A stretch of 20,116 nucleotides of DNA from Vicinamibacteria bacterium (GTDB lineage: Bacteria > Acidobacteriota > Vicinamibacteria > Vicinamibacterales > UBA2999): assembly GCA_025938035.1 (NCBI GenBank), contig JAICQE010000067.1:1-20116 (forward strand), read 5' to 3'. Below the pieces are notes generated by a model. The model was not told the origin of the DNA, did no database searches, and worked only from the letters and a program-made list of their open reading frames with translations. This document shows, piece after piece, positions 8,137 through 14,339 of the stretch. The position numbers were made by a program, and so were the translations under genes. Within the stretch, counting starts at the first letter, position 1. Each line of letters begins with the position of its first letter.

Positions 8137-8478
8137 ATGCAGATCGACCAGAAGATGGCAGGCGACATAACGGTCGTCCACATCACCGGGGATATCACGT
8201 TGAATCAGGGCGGTGACGTCCTTCTGAAAGACAAGATCCAGAGCCTCCTGCAGCAGGGGCAGAAAAAGATCGTGCTCGATCTCGGCGGCGTGGCGTATGT
8301 GGACAGCGCCGGGCTCGGTCAGCTCGTACAGATTCACGCGACGACGAAGAACCAGGGCGGGGCGCTGCGGCTGGCGAATACCACCAAGAAGCTGAAGGAT
8401 CTGCTGGTGGTGACGAAGCTGGTGACGGTGTTCGATTCCTACGAGAGCGAGAAAGAAGCGCTGGCGAGCTTCAGTTAG
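8137..8478 (+). CDS. STAS-domain anti-sigma factor antagonist (SpoIIAA/RsbV-like)
   Basis: The 113-residue protein is a single STAS domain: strand GDITVVHITGDIT, helix LLKDKIQSLLQQG, strand KKIVLDLGGVAYVDSAGLGQLV, then helix and strand to FDSYESEKEALASF. Ser57 in VDSAGLG is the usual site phosphorylated by an anti-sigma kinase. Family knowledge: the unphosphorylated form binds the kinase and frees the sigma factor, and PP2C phosphatases reset it. The FHA-GAF-PP2C gene just upstream makes a matching partner. No RsbW-like kinase or sigma factor is in the window, so the target is unknown; an output other than sigma release (for example surface behaviour or polysaccharide control) is equally possible. 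AGGAGGA before ATG 8137 fixes the start. Confidence 0.94.
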   Translation: MQIDQKMAGDITVVHITGDITLNQGGDVLLKDKIQSLLQQGQKKIVLDLGGVAYVDSAGLGQLVQIHATTKNQGGALRLANTTKKLKDLLVVTKLVTVFDSYESEKEALASFS

Positions 8479-8485
8479 ACGTAGT

Positions 8486-8503
8486 GTCCGCCTTCAGGCG
8501 GAC
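8486..8503. terminator. Hairpin between the convergent STAS and apaG genes
   Basis: GTCCGCC (8486-8492) and GGCGGAC (8497-8503) are perfect 7-bp arms around TTCA, filling the 28-base gap between the STAS stop and the apaG stop (minus strand). There is no T-tract on either side, so if it terminates transcription it does so as a bidirectional stem without a U-run, or by blocking exonucleases. Confidence 0.5.
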
Positions 8504-8506
8504 CCT

Positions 8507-8962
8507 TCAGTTCAGTGCGTTGGGCACGGCGAGCGTAAATGCCGCGATGGCGGCGTCGAACCGCTCGCCGTTGGCCGTGACCATCTGATAGCTTCCCTGC
8601 ATCGAGCCGACCGCCGTCTTCAGCGGGCAGTAGCTCGTGTATTCAAACGAGCTGCCCGGCTGCAGCACCGGCTGTTCGCCAATGACCCCTGGTCCCTTCA
8701 CGCGTTCCACCTCGCCGTCGGCGTTGGTGATGATCCATTCGCGGGAGATGAGCTGGGCCGTCTCTGAACCGACATTGGAGATGCGCACGTCGTACTGAAA
8801 CAAGTACGATCCGTCTCTCGGCGAGCTGCGCTCGGGCAGGAACTCGCTGCGGACTTCGATGCGGATGTCGCGTGTCGTCGTCGAACTGGCCGTTCGCGGC
8901 CCGCGCGGCCGGGTTTCCGTTTGTTCGGCCGTGTCGGTGCGCGGTCGTTTCAGGTCCCGCAT
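8507..8962 (-). CDS. apaG: ApaG (Co2+/Mg2+ efflux-associated ApaG domain protein)
   Basis: The protein is 151 residues from ATG 8962. The last ~125 are a clear ApaG domain: RDIRIEVRSEFLPERSS, YLFQYDVRISNVG, TAQLISREWIITNADGEV, GPGVIGEQPVLQPGSSFEYTS, then CPLKTAVGSMQGSYQMV and FDAAIAAFTL. Family knowledge: ApaG has a fibronectin-III-like fold and is linked to the apaH/ksgA region in E. coli; its biochemical role is unsettled and it binds nucleotides or pyrophosphate in some studies. The first ~25 residues are a charged extension not usual for the family, so the true start may be further in. In-frame ATGs at 8977 and 8995 also exist, but a CATAAT at 8981-8976 would be the -10 box and excludes them. 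Confidence 0.9.
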   Translation of the reverse strand: MRDLKRPRTDTAEQTETRPRGPRTASSTTTRDIRIEVRSEFLPERSSPRDGSYLFQYDVRISNVGSETAQLISREWIITNADGEVERVKGPGVIGEQPVLQPGSSFEYTSYCPLKTAVGSMQGSYQMVTANGERFDAAIAAFTLAVPNALN

Positions 8963-9055
8963 GAACGCGATCGACATTATGGCATGGCGCGGCATCTGAG
9001 CTTCGGTATGCGGGGAACCGGCGAGCACGGCCGGCGTAGTACAGTTCACGTTCCG
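8963..9055. promoter_or_regulatory. Divergent promoter region between apaG and the ABC exporter
   Basis: This is the intergenic spacer if the exporter starts at GTG 9056. Minus-strand CATAAT (8981-8976) and plus-strand CATTAT (8975-8980) are both one mismatch from TATAAT and overlap almost completely, so one AT-rich spot could serve both directions. Neither has a good -35. A second weak plus-strand candidate is TACAGT at 9039-9044. Confidence 0.35.
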
Positions 9056-10903
9056 GTGAGCAGCCCCGAGCCCAAGAAGAAAGTCAGCGCCTCCGCCGCC
9101 TGGCGCGAAGCGCGCGAGCTGGTCTGGACGCACCGCCGTCGGCTGTCTATCGGCCTGTCGCTGATGCTCGTCAGCCGCCTGGCCAGCATGGTCGCGCCGC
9201 TGGCGCCGCAGTTCCTCATCGACGAAGTGGTCACGAAAAAGCGCGTCGAGCTGCTGACCCCCATCGTGCTGATTGTGCTCGGCGCGACGGCGGTCCAGGC
9301 GGTGACGTCGTTCGTGCTGTCGCAGATTCTGGGCGTTGCCGCGCAGCGTGCCATTACCGACATGCGCAAGCGTGTGCAGGCGCACGTCATGCGGCTGCCG
9401 GTCCGCTACTTCGATTCCACGCAGACCGGGGTGCTGATCTCGCGCATCATGAGCGACGCCGAAGGCATCCGCAATCTCGTCGGCACCGGTCTCGTTCAGC
9501 TCGTCGGCGGCTTCGTCAGCGCGGCCCTCGGCCTCGGCCTGCTGATCTTTCTGAACTGGCGCCTGACGGCCATCACCATCGTCGTGCTCGCCGCGTTCGG
9601 CCTCGGGATGGCCTACGCCTTCCGCACGCTGCGTCCGCTGTTCCGGGAGCGCGGGAAGATCAACGCCGAGGTGACCGGCCGCCTCACCGAAGCGCTGGGC
9701 GGCATCCGCGTGGTCAAGTCATACACGGCGGAGAAGCGCGAGGAGATCGTCTTCACCAAGGGGGCGCACCGGCTGTTCCGCAACATCGCCAAGTCGATGA
9801 CCGGCGTGTCGGCGACGACGGCGGGCAGCACCTTCATCGTTGGCATCATTGCCGTGCTGATGATCTGGCTCGGCGGCCGTGCGGTCATCGCCGGCGAGAT
9901 GACGCTCGGCGAGCTCGTGAGCTACATCTTCCTCATCGGCGTCGTCGCGGCGCCGCTCGTCTCGATCGCGTCGATCGGGACACAGATTACCGAGGCCTTT
10001 GCCGGCCTCGATCGGATTCGCGAAATCCTCGACATGCCGACCGAGCTGGACGAGGATGCCCAACGGCAACAGCCGGGCCGCATCCGCGGCGATGTCGCCT
10101 TCGACGGCGTGTGGTTCGAGTACACCGCCGGACAGCCCGTCCTCCGCGGCGTGTCGTTCGACGCGGCCGCGGGGACGACGACCGCGCTCGTCGGCTCGAG
10201 CGGCTCCGGCAAGAGCACGCTGATCAGCCTTGTCATGGCGTTCAACCGCCCCACGCGGGGACGCGTCCTGGTTGACGGCGAGGATCTGCAGTCCATGCGG
10301 CTCCTCGATTACCGCCACCAGCTGGCGTCGGTCCTGCAGGAGAACTTCCTGTTCGACGGCACCATCGCCGAGAACGTCGGCTATGCGAGTCCCGGTGCCA
10401 CACTCGACGAGATCAAGCACGCCTGCCGTGTCGCCCATTGCGACGAGTTCATCAACCAGTTTCCGAACGGGTACGACACCGTGGTCGGCGAACGCGGGAT
10501 CAAGCTCTCGGGCGGCCAGCGGCAGCGCGTCTCGATCGCCCGTGCCATCCTGGCGGATCCGCGGATTCTGATTCTGGATGAAGCGACCTCCAGCCTCGAC
10601 AGCGAGAGCGAGCAGATGATTCAGGATGGTCTGCGTAACCTGCGAACGGGGCGGACCACGTTCGTCATTGCGCACCGCCTGTCGACGATTCGCAGCGCCG
10701 ACCAGATCCTGGTGCTCGAGGCCGGCGAGATCGTCGAGCGCGGGTCGCACGCCGACCTCCTCGCCGCGAACGGGCGCTACCGGCAGCTGTACGACAAGCA
10801 GTACAAGTTCGAAAGCGACCGTTTCATCAACCCCGGCGAAGACTTCACGCCCGAGCCGGAGAAGCCGGCGGCGCCGTTGCCGCGCGTCGGGAGTGCGCTA
10901 TGA
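9056..10903 (+). CDS. ABC transporter, fused membrane and ATPase domains (MsbA/lipid exporter type)
   Basis: This half-transporter of about 615 residues works as a homodimer in the inner membrane. Six membrane helices fall in residues 25-330 (first at about 28-50, LSIGLSLMLVSRLASMVAPLA). The ATPase follows: Walker A GSSGSGKST (380-388), the signature LSGGQRQRVSIARAI (484-498), Walker B with D508 and catalytic E509, the D-loop SSLDSE, and switch His540 in AHRLST. The layout is that of MsbA/multidrug exporters; lipid, glycolipid or drug export cannot be told apart. GTG 9056 is chosen because homologues as I know them begin a few residues before KKKVSASAAWREARELVW. In-frame ATGs at 8984 and 9008 would add 24 or 16 residues, and none of the three has a strong ribosome site. 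It diverges from apaG. Confidence 0.93.
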   Translation: MSSPEPKKKVSASAAWREARELVWTHRRRLSIGLSLMLVSRLASMVAPLAPQFLIDEVVTKKRVELLTPIVLIVLGATAVQAVTSFVLSQILGVAAQRAITDMRKRVQAHVMRLPVRYFDSTQTGVLISRIMSDAEGIRNLVGTGLVQLVGGFVSAALGLGLLIFLNWRLTAITIVVLAAFGLGMAYAFRTLRPLFRERGKINAEVTGRLTEALGGIRVVKSYTAEKREEIVFTKGAHRLFRNIAKSMTGVSATTAGSTFIVGIIAVLMIWLGGRAVIAGEMTLGELVSYIFLIGVVAAPLVSIASIGTQITEAFAGLDRIREILDMPTELDEDAQRQQPGRIRGDVAFDGVWFEYTAGQPVLRGVSFDAAAGTTTALVGSSGSGKSTLISLVMAFNRPTRGRVLVDGEDLQSMRLLDYRHQLASVLQENFLFDGTIAENVGYASPGATLDEIKHACRVAHCDEFINQFPNGYDTVVGERGIKLSGGQRQRVSIARAILADPRILILDEATSSLDSESEQMIQDGLRNLRTGRTTFVIAHRLSTIRSADQILVLEAGEIVERGSHADLLAANGRYRQLYDKQYKFESDRFINPGEDFTPEPEKPAAPLPRVGSAL

Positions 10904-10914
10904 CGCGCGCGGAA

Positions 10915-10998
10915 ATGCAGGATGCAGAATTCAAAATGCAAAAAGGACGGAAACGAGGGCGAGCGTTTTAGTTGCATTTTGCATTTTGCATCCTGCAT
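10915..10998. repeat. Inverted pair of 7-bp-period arms (ATGCAAA type)
   Basis: The left arm (10915-10942) is four heptads: ATGCAGG, ATGCAGA, ATTCAAA, ATGCAAA. The right arm (10971-10998) is the reverse complement of four heptads ATGCAGG, ATGCAAA, ATGCAAA, ATGCAAC. The 28-base arms match at 25 positions across a 28-base spacer. It fills most of the gap between the ABC exporter and the DUF533 gene, and its RNA would fold into a long hairpin. Confidence 0.9.
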
Positions 10999-11015
10999 TA
11001 CGAGAATCTGCCTAA

Positions 11016-11672
11016 ATGAATCCAGACTTCCTCATTAACGGCGTGTTGAGCAGTGTCCTGGGCGGCGGGCGCAAGCGTTCGCGCCGGGCGCGTCGATTTC
11101 TGAACGGCGGCGGCTCGATCTGGACGCGGCCGACGACGTTGTTGACCGCGGCCGGCGTGGCGTGGGGCATCTACGAGACGCTTCAGAACAGCGGCTCTCA
11201 GTCGCCCGCGGTTGGCGGTTCATCACCGGCGTCCCCGGCGATGGCCAGCGGGGGACTACCGCCGCTGCCCGGGGAGTCCGCCGCCGGTGAAGATCGCGAC
11301 GCGCTGCGGATCGTGCGGCTCGCCATCTCCGCCGCCAATGCAGACGGCGTGATGACGGAGAAGGAACGTGCCGTCGTGCTGCAGCAGGCCCAGTCCGCCG
11401 GCGTGCGCGACGTCGTGGAACGCGAGCTCAATCATCCACGGCCGCTCGCCGAGATCGTCGCCGGCGTGACCGATCAGGCCGAGCGCGGCACGCTCTACGT
11501 GCTGGCGTTCACCGTGCTGCGGGCCGACGAACAGGTGACCGGCGCCGAGCGTATTTATCTCGCGCAGCTCGCGCACCTGCTCGATCTCGATCCGGCGACG
11601 GTGCAGACGCTGGAGAAGAATACCGGCGAGCGCATCGACGCGCTCGGTGACCAGGGACAGCTGGGTGGGTAA
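11016..11672 (+). CDS. DUF533 / TerB-like membrane-associated protein (YebE-like)
   Basis: The 218-residue protein has two parts. The N-terminal half carries the DUF533 hallmark: a short hydrophobic start (LINGVLSSVLGGG), a basic stretch RKRSRRARRFLNGG, then a probable membrane helix TTLLTAAGVAWGIYETLQ (about residues 40-57). After a Ser/Pro/Gly-rich linker (about 60-90), residues 93-210 form a helical TerB-like domain (ALRIVRLAISAANADGVMTEKERAVVL, then DQAERGTLYVLAFTVLRADEQVTGAER). The family is widespread and poorly characterised; TerB-like domains recur in tellurite or envelope stress loci, possibly as metal-binding scaffolds. The start has no Shine-Dalgarno; GAGAAT ends eight bases upstream, so the message may be leaderless. 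It lies between two inverted heptad elements, upstream of the AIM24 gene. Confidence 0.88.
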   Translation: MNPDFLINGVLSSVLGGGRKRSRRARRFLNGGGSIWTRPTTLLTAAGVAWGIYETLQNSGSQSPAVGGSSPASPAMASGGLPPLPGESAAGEDRDALRIVRLAISAANADGVMTEKERAVVLQQAQSAGVRDVVERELNHPRPLAEIVAGVTDQAERGTLYVLAFTVLRADEQVTGAERIYLAQLAHLLDLDPATVQTLEKNTGERIDALGDQGQLGG

Positions 11673-11765
11673 GTCAAAAGGCAAGAGGCAAAAGGCAAAG
11701 GAAAGCTTGCCTTTTGCCCTTCTCTTTTGCCCCTCTCTTTTGCCTTTTGCCTTTTGCCTCTTGAC
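11673..11765. repeat. Inverted pair of 7-bp-period arms (GGCAAAA type)
   Basis: The element begins on the base after the DUF533 stop. Left arm 11673-11700 reads GTCAAAA, GGCAAGA, GGCAAAA, GGCAAAG. The right arm 11738-11765 is the reverse complement of GTCAAGA and three GGCAAAA. The arms match at 25 of 28 positions across a 37-base spacer that itself holds more degenerate copies. The architecture is the same as at 10915-10998 but with a different word. It would make a long hairpin ending just before the ribosome site of the next gene. Confidence 0.9.
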
Positions 11766-11783
11766 TTTCGGAGAGCAATAACA

Positions 11784-12812
11784 ATGTCGCAGCAGCAGTG
11801 GTACATGGCCATCGGCGGCCATCAGGTCGGGCCGGTCTCGCAGGACGACGTCGTGACGAACTTGCGGAACGGAACCATCGACGGCAACACGCTGGTCTTC
11901 ACCGCGGGCATGAAAAACTGGACACCGCTCAAGGACGTCCTCGAGCTGGCGGCATTCCTGTCATCCGGCGGCGCCGCGCGCCTTGGCGCCGTCCCTCCGC
12001 CGATCGTGCCCGGCCGCACCGCCCACGAAATCGACTTCCGCATCGTCGGCAGCGAAATGCAGTTCGTCGAGGTCGAGCTCGACCCGGGCGAGAGCGCCGT
12101 CGCCGAAGCCGGTACGATGATGTACATGACGCCCGGGATCCAGATGGAAACGGTGTTCGGCGACGGCAGTAACCAGCGCTCGGGCGTGATGGGCGCCCTG
12201 CTCGGTGCCGGCAAGCGGCTGATCACCGGCGAAAGCCTGTTCATGACCGTCTTCACCAACCAGGGCGCCGGCAAGCAGCAGGTGGCGTTTGCCGCGCCTT
12301 ATCCCGGCAAGATCCTGGCGATGGACTTGAAGCAGCTCGGCGGCGAGCTGATCTGCCAGAAAGACTCCTTCCTGTGCGCCGCCAAGGGCGTCTCGATCGG
12401 CATCGCGTTTCAGCGGCGAATCGGCGTCGGCCTGTTTGGCGGCGAAGGGTTCATCATGCAGCGCCTGCAGGGCGATGGACTGAGCTTCGTGCACGCCGGA
12501 GGCACGCTCCATCCCGTCGACCTCGCGGCCGGCCAGACGCTGCGCGTGGACACGGGCTGTCTCGTCGCGCTCCAGCCGTCGGTCGGCTACGACATCCAGT
12601 TCGTGGGCAAGATCAAGACCGCGTTGTTCGGGGGAGAAGGACTGTTCTTCGCCACGCTGACCGGGCCGGGTCGTGCATGGCTGCAGTCGCTGCCGCTCAG
12701 CCGCATGGCCGACCGGATCTACAAGGCAGCACCTGCCGCGCAAGGCGGGCGCCGCGAGGAAGGCTCGATCCTCGGCGGTCTCGGCGGCCTGCTCGACGGC
12801 GACAATCGCTGA
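11784..12812 (+). CDS. GYF_2 - AIM24 (TIGR00266) domain protein
   Basis: The 342-residue protein starts with a GYF_2-type domain (residues 1-60: QWYMAIGGHQVGPVSQDDV, NGTIDGNTLVFTAGMKNWTPL), a fold that binds proline-rich peptides. It continues with an AIM24/TIGR00266 beta-helical domain from about 85 to 315. The AIM24 part shows VELDPGESAVAEAGTMMYM, the Gly-rich GALLGAGKRLITGESLF, then YPGKILAMDL and the repeated LFGGEG motif (GLFGGEGFIMQRLQGDG, ALFGGEGLFFATLTGPG). Family knowledge: AIM24 in yeast concerns mitochondrial inner membrane organisation; bacterial members are uncharacterised and some occur with TerB or stress genes, as here with DUF533. There is no signal peptide or membrane helix. 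CGGAGAG lies about eight bases before ATG 11784. The next gene follows 11 bases on. Confidence 0.92.
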   Translation: MSQQQWYMAIGGHQVGPVSQDDVVTNLRNGTIDGNTLVFTAGMKNWTPLKDVLELAAFLSSGGAARLGAVPPPIVPGRTAHEIDFRIVGSEMQFVEVELDPGESAVAEAGTMMYMTPGIQMETVFGDGSNQRSGVMGALLGAGKRLITGESLFMTVFTNQGAGKQQVAFAAPYPGKILAMDLKQLGGELICQKDSFLCAAKGVSIGIAFQRRIGVGLFGGEGFIMQRLQGDGLSFVHAGGTLHPVDLAAGQTLRVDTGCLVALQPSVGYDIQFVGKIKTALFGGEGLFFATLTGPGRAWLQSLPLSRMADRIYKAAPAAQGGRREEGSILGGLGGLLDGDNR

Positions 12813-12823
12813 GCGGAGGAGCC

Positions 12824-13243
12824 GTGCCGGAAGCGCAGACATACGCGAACCATGTGTATCGCGCCACCGCGTGGACGATCACGTGGTCTGTCGGCCTGGT
12901 CGTGCTGCTGGTCCTGGTGTTCTACGCGTACGACCAGCCAGGCTACGTGTCGTTCACCCTGGTGGCGCTTGCCGGGACCGTTCTCGCCTTGGTCTCCCTG
13001 GTCCGGGTCTTCGCGCTGAGGTTGCAGAACCGCATCATCCGGTTGGAGATGCAGGTCCGGCTGGCGCGGCTCGGTCGGGAACAGGAACTCCAGAAGCTCG
13101 CCATGCCGCAGATCGTCGCGCTGCGGTTCGCCTCCGACGCCGAACTTCCGGCGTTGCTCGATCGGGCGATGTCGGAAAACCTGCCGCCCGACGCCATCAA
13201 ACGCGCGGTTCGCGACTGGCAGGGTGATTATCTCCGCACGTAG
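12824..13243 (+). CDS. DUF6526 family small membrane protein
   Basis: The 139-residue protein has two N-terminal membrane helices (about residues 18-36, ITWSVGLVVLLVLVFYAY, and 42-65, SFTLVALAGTVLALVSLV) followed by a charged cytosolic helix RLQNRIIRLEMQVRLARL. It ends in a conserved domain, QIVALRFASDAELPALLDRAMSENLPPDAIKRAVRDWQGDYLR cut into a helix and tail. The combination 'RVFALRLQNRIIRLE...ALRFASDAELP...IKRAVRDW..DYLR' is the pattern of DUF6526, a family of unknown function found in Acidobacteriota and Bacteroidota. GTG 12824 is preceded by CGGAGGA with four bases' spacing, and the gene is cotranscribed with the AIM24 gene 11 bases upstream. A role at the inner membrane alongside the two preceding genes is an inference from context. 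Confidence 0.85.
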   Translation: MPEAQTYANHVYRATAWTITWSVGLVVLLVLVFYAYDQPGYVSFTLVALAGTVLALVSLVRVFALRLQNRIIRLEMQVRLARLGREQELQKLAMPQIVALRFASDAELPALLDRAMSENLPPDAIKRAVRDWQGDYLRT

Positions 13244-13255
13244 CTTTCGTTTCCC

Positions 13256-13306
13256 GTGGCGCGAACCCTGCGGGTTCGCGAGGCGAGCCTGCAAGGCTCG
13301 CCCCAC
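13256..13306 (-). repeat. 51-bp double-hairpin intergenic element, copy 2 (inverted)
   Basis: GTGG (13256-13259) pairs with CCAC (13303-13306). The two 9-bp hairpins are CGCGAACCC/GGGTTCGCG (13260-13280) and GGCGAGCCT/AGGCTCGCC (13282-13302). Its reverse complement equals copy 1 (7990-8040) except for one base in each loop and the single linker base. It lies between the DUF6526 stop and the threonine dehydrogenase gene. Confidence 0.9.
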
Positions 13307-13317
13307 GAGATCCGCAC

Positions 13318-13323
13318 GATAAT
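13318..13323 (+). promoter_or_regulatory. Candidate -10 box of the threonine dehydrogenase gene
   Basis: GATAAT ends eight bases before ATG 13332, so transcription would begin at or within two bases of the start codon. There is no Shine-Dalgarno sequence, which fits a leaderless message. A -35 is not evident; its expected place falls within the repeat element. Confidence 0.4.
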
Positions 13324-13331
13324 CAAGTGCG

Positions 13332-14339
13332 ATGCGCAGACCCGTAACGCTGGTCACCGGCGCGGGTGGCGAAATCGGCCACGGCCTGATCACGCGCCTC
13401 GCCGAGTGGGGCCGGCCGATTGTGACGGTCGACATCGCGCCGCTCGATCCGGCGCTTGGCCGGCTGGCCTTCCGCGAGTTCACCGGCTCGATCACCGACC
13501 CCAACCTGCTCGAGCGGATCCTCGCGGAGTTCGAAGTCGATCTCGTCATCCATCTCGCCGCACTGCTTTCGACACGCGCCGAGTTCACGCCGATCACCGC
13601 GCATCATGTGAACGTCGAGGGGACGCTGAACCTCCTCGAGTTCGCGCAGCACGAAGGGGAGTCGCACGGCCGGCCGGTGACCTTTCTCTACCCGTCGTCG
13701 ATCGCCGCCTACGGCCTTCCCGACGTGGACACCAAGCTTCGCGCCGGGCGCGTCCACGAGGACGCGTGGAATACGCCGCGGACGATGTACGGCTGCAACA
13801 AGCTGTACTGCGAGCATCTCGGCCGCTATTACGCGAGGTTCTACAAACAGCTGGCGGCGCAGCCACCCGGCTGCGTGGACTTCCGCTGCGTGCGGTTCCC
13901 GGGATTGATTTCCGCGGTCACCGTGCCGTCGGGCGGCACGTCCGACTACGCGCCGGAGATGATCCACGCGGCCGCGAAGGGAGAGCCGTACGACTGCTTC
14001 GTCCGTCCTGACACGCGCATCCCGTTCATGGCGATGCCCGACGCGATCGATGCGCTGCTTCGCCTCGCCGACGCACCGCGCGCGGCGCTGACGCGGACCG
14101 CCTACAACCTCAGCGCCTTCAGCCCGACGGCGCAGCAGATTCACGACGTGGTCGCCGCCGCCTTCCCGCGCGCCGCGCTGGGATGGCGCACGGACGCGAA
14201 GCGGCAGGCGATCGTCGATTCGTGGCCGGCCGACGTCGATGACGGCGCTGCCCGCCGCGACTGGGGCTATGCCCCGGCGTACGACTTCGAGCGGGCGTTC
14301 TCCGAATATTTGATTCCCACCATCGGGCAACGCTATTGA
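13332..14339 (+). CDS. SDR-type L-threonine 3-dehydrogenase (NAD-dependent epimerase-like)
   Basis: The 335-residue extended short-chain dehydrogenase has the N-terminal NAD-binding loop TGAGGEIG (9-16) and an acidic residue after the second strand (VDIA). Next come LVIHLAALLS and the Ser-rich active-site strand FLYPSSIAAYG. The catalytic pair is Tyr153-x-x-x-Lys157 in TMYGCNK. The segments FPGLISAVTVPSGGTSDYAPEMIHAAAKGEPYDCF, PFMAMPDAI and IVDSWPADVDDGAARRDWGY are the pattern of the short-chain threonine dehydrogenases rather than sugar epimerases (ordinary UDP-glucose epimerases lack the GGTSDYA block). Family knowledge: it oxidises L-threonine to 2-amino-3-ketobutyrate with NAD+, which 2-amino-3-ketobutyrate CoA ligase then splits to glycine and acetyl-CoA; no ligase gene is visible here. 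Its stop overlaps the TTG start of the DUF885 gene. Confidence 0.9.
   Translation: MRRPVTLVTGAGGEIGHGLITRLAEWGRPIVTVDIAPLDPALGRLAFREFTGSITDPNLLERILAEFEVDLVIHLAALLSTRAEFTPITAHHVNVEGTLNLLEFAQHEGESHGRPVTFLYPSSIAAYGLPDVDTKLRAGRVHEDAWNTPRTMYGCNKLYCEHLGRYYARFYKQLAAQPPGCVDFRCVRFPGLISAVTVPSGGTSDYAPEMIHAAAKGEPYDCFVRPDTRIPFMAMPDAIDALLRLADAPRAALTRTAYNLSAFSPTAQQIHDVVAAAFPRAALGWRTDAKRQAIVDSWPADVDDGAARRDWGYAPAYDFERAFSEYLIPTIGQRY

Noticed and set aside
8921..9055. Upstream extension of the ABC exporter frame
   Set aside because: It overlaps the start of apaG on the other strand, and homology-like sequence begins only after GTG 9056.
8963..9385. Upstream extension of the apaG frame to a 292-residue protein
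   Set aside because: The added N-terminal part is antisense to the ABC exporter and lacks domain features; ApaG proteins are about 125 residues.
9719..10750. Minus-strand frame of over 340 residues inside the ABC exporter
   Set aside because: Shadow frame; the plus strand carries all ABC motifs.
13256..14011. Plus-strand frame beginning in the 51-bp repeat
   Set aside because: Its first residues are just the translated repeat, and the rest is a frame-shifted shadow of the threonine dehydrogenase.
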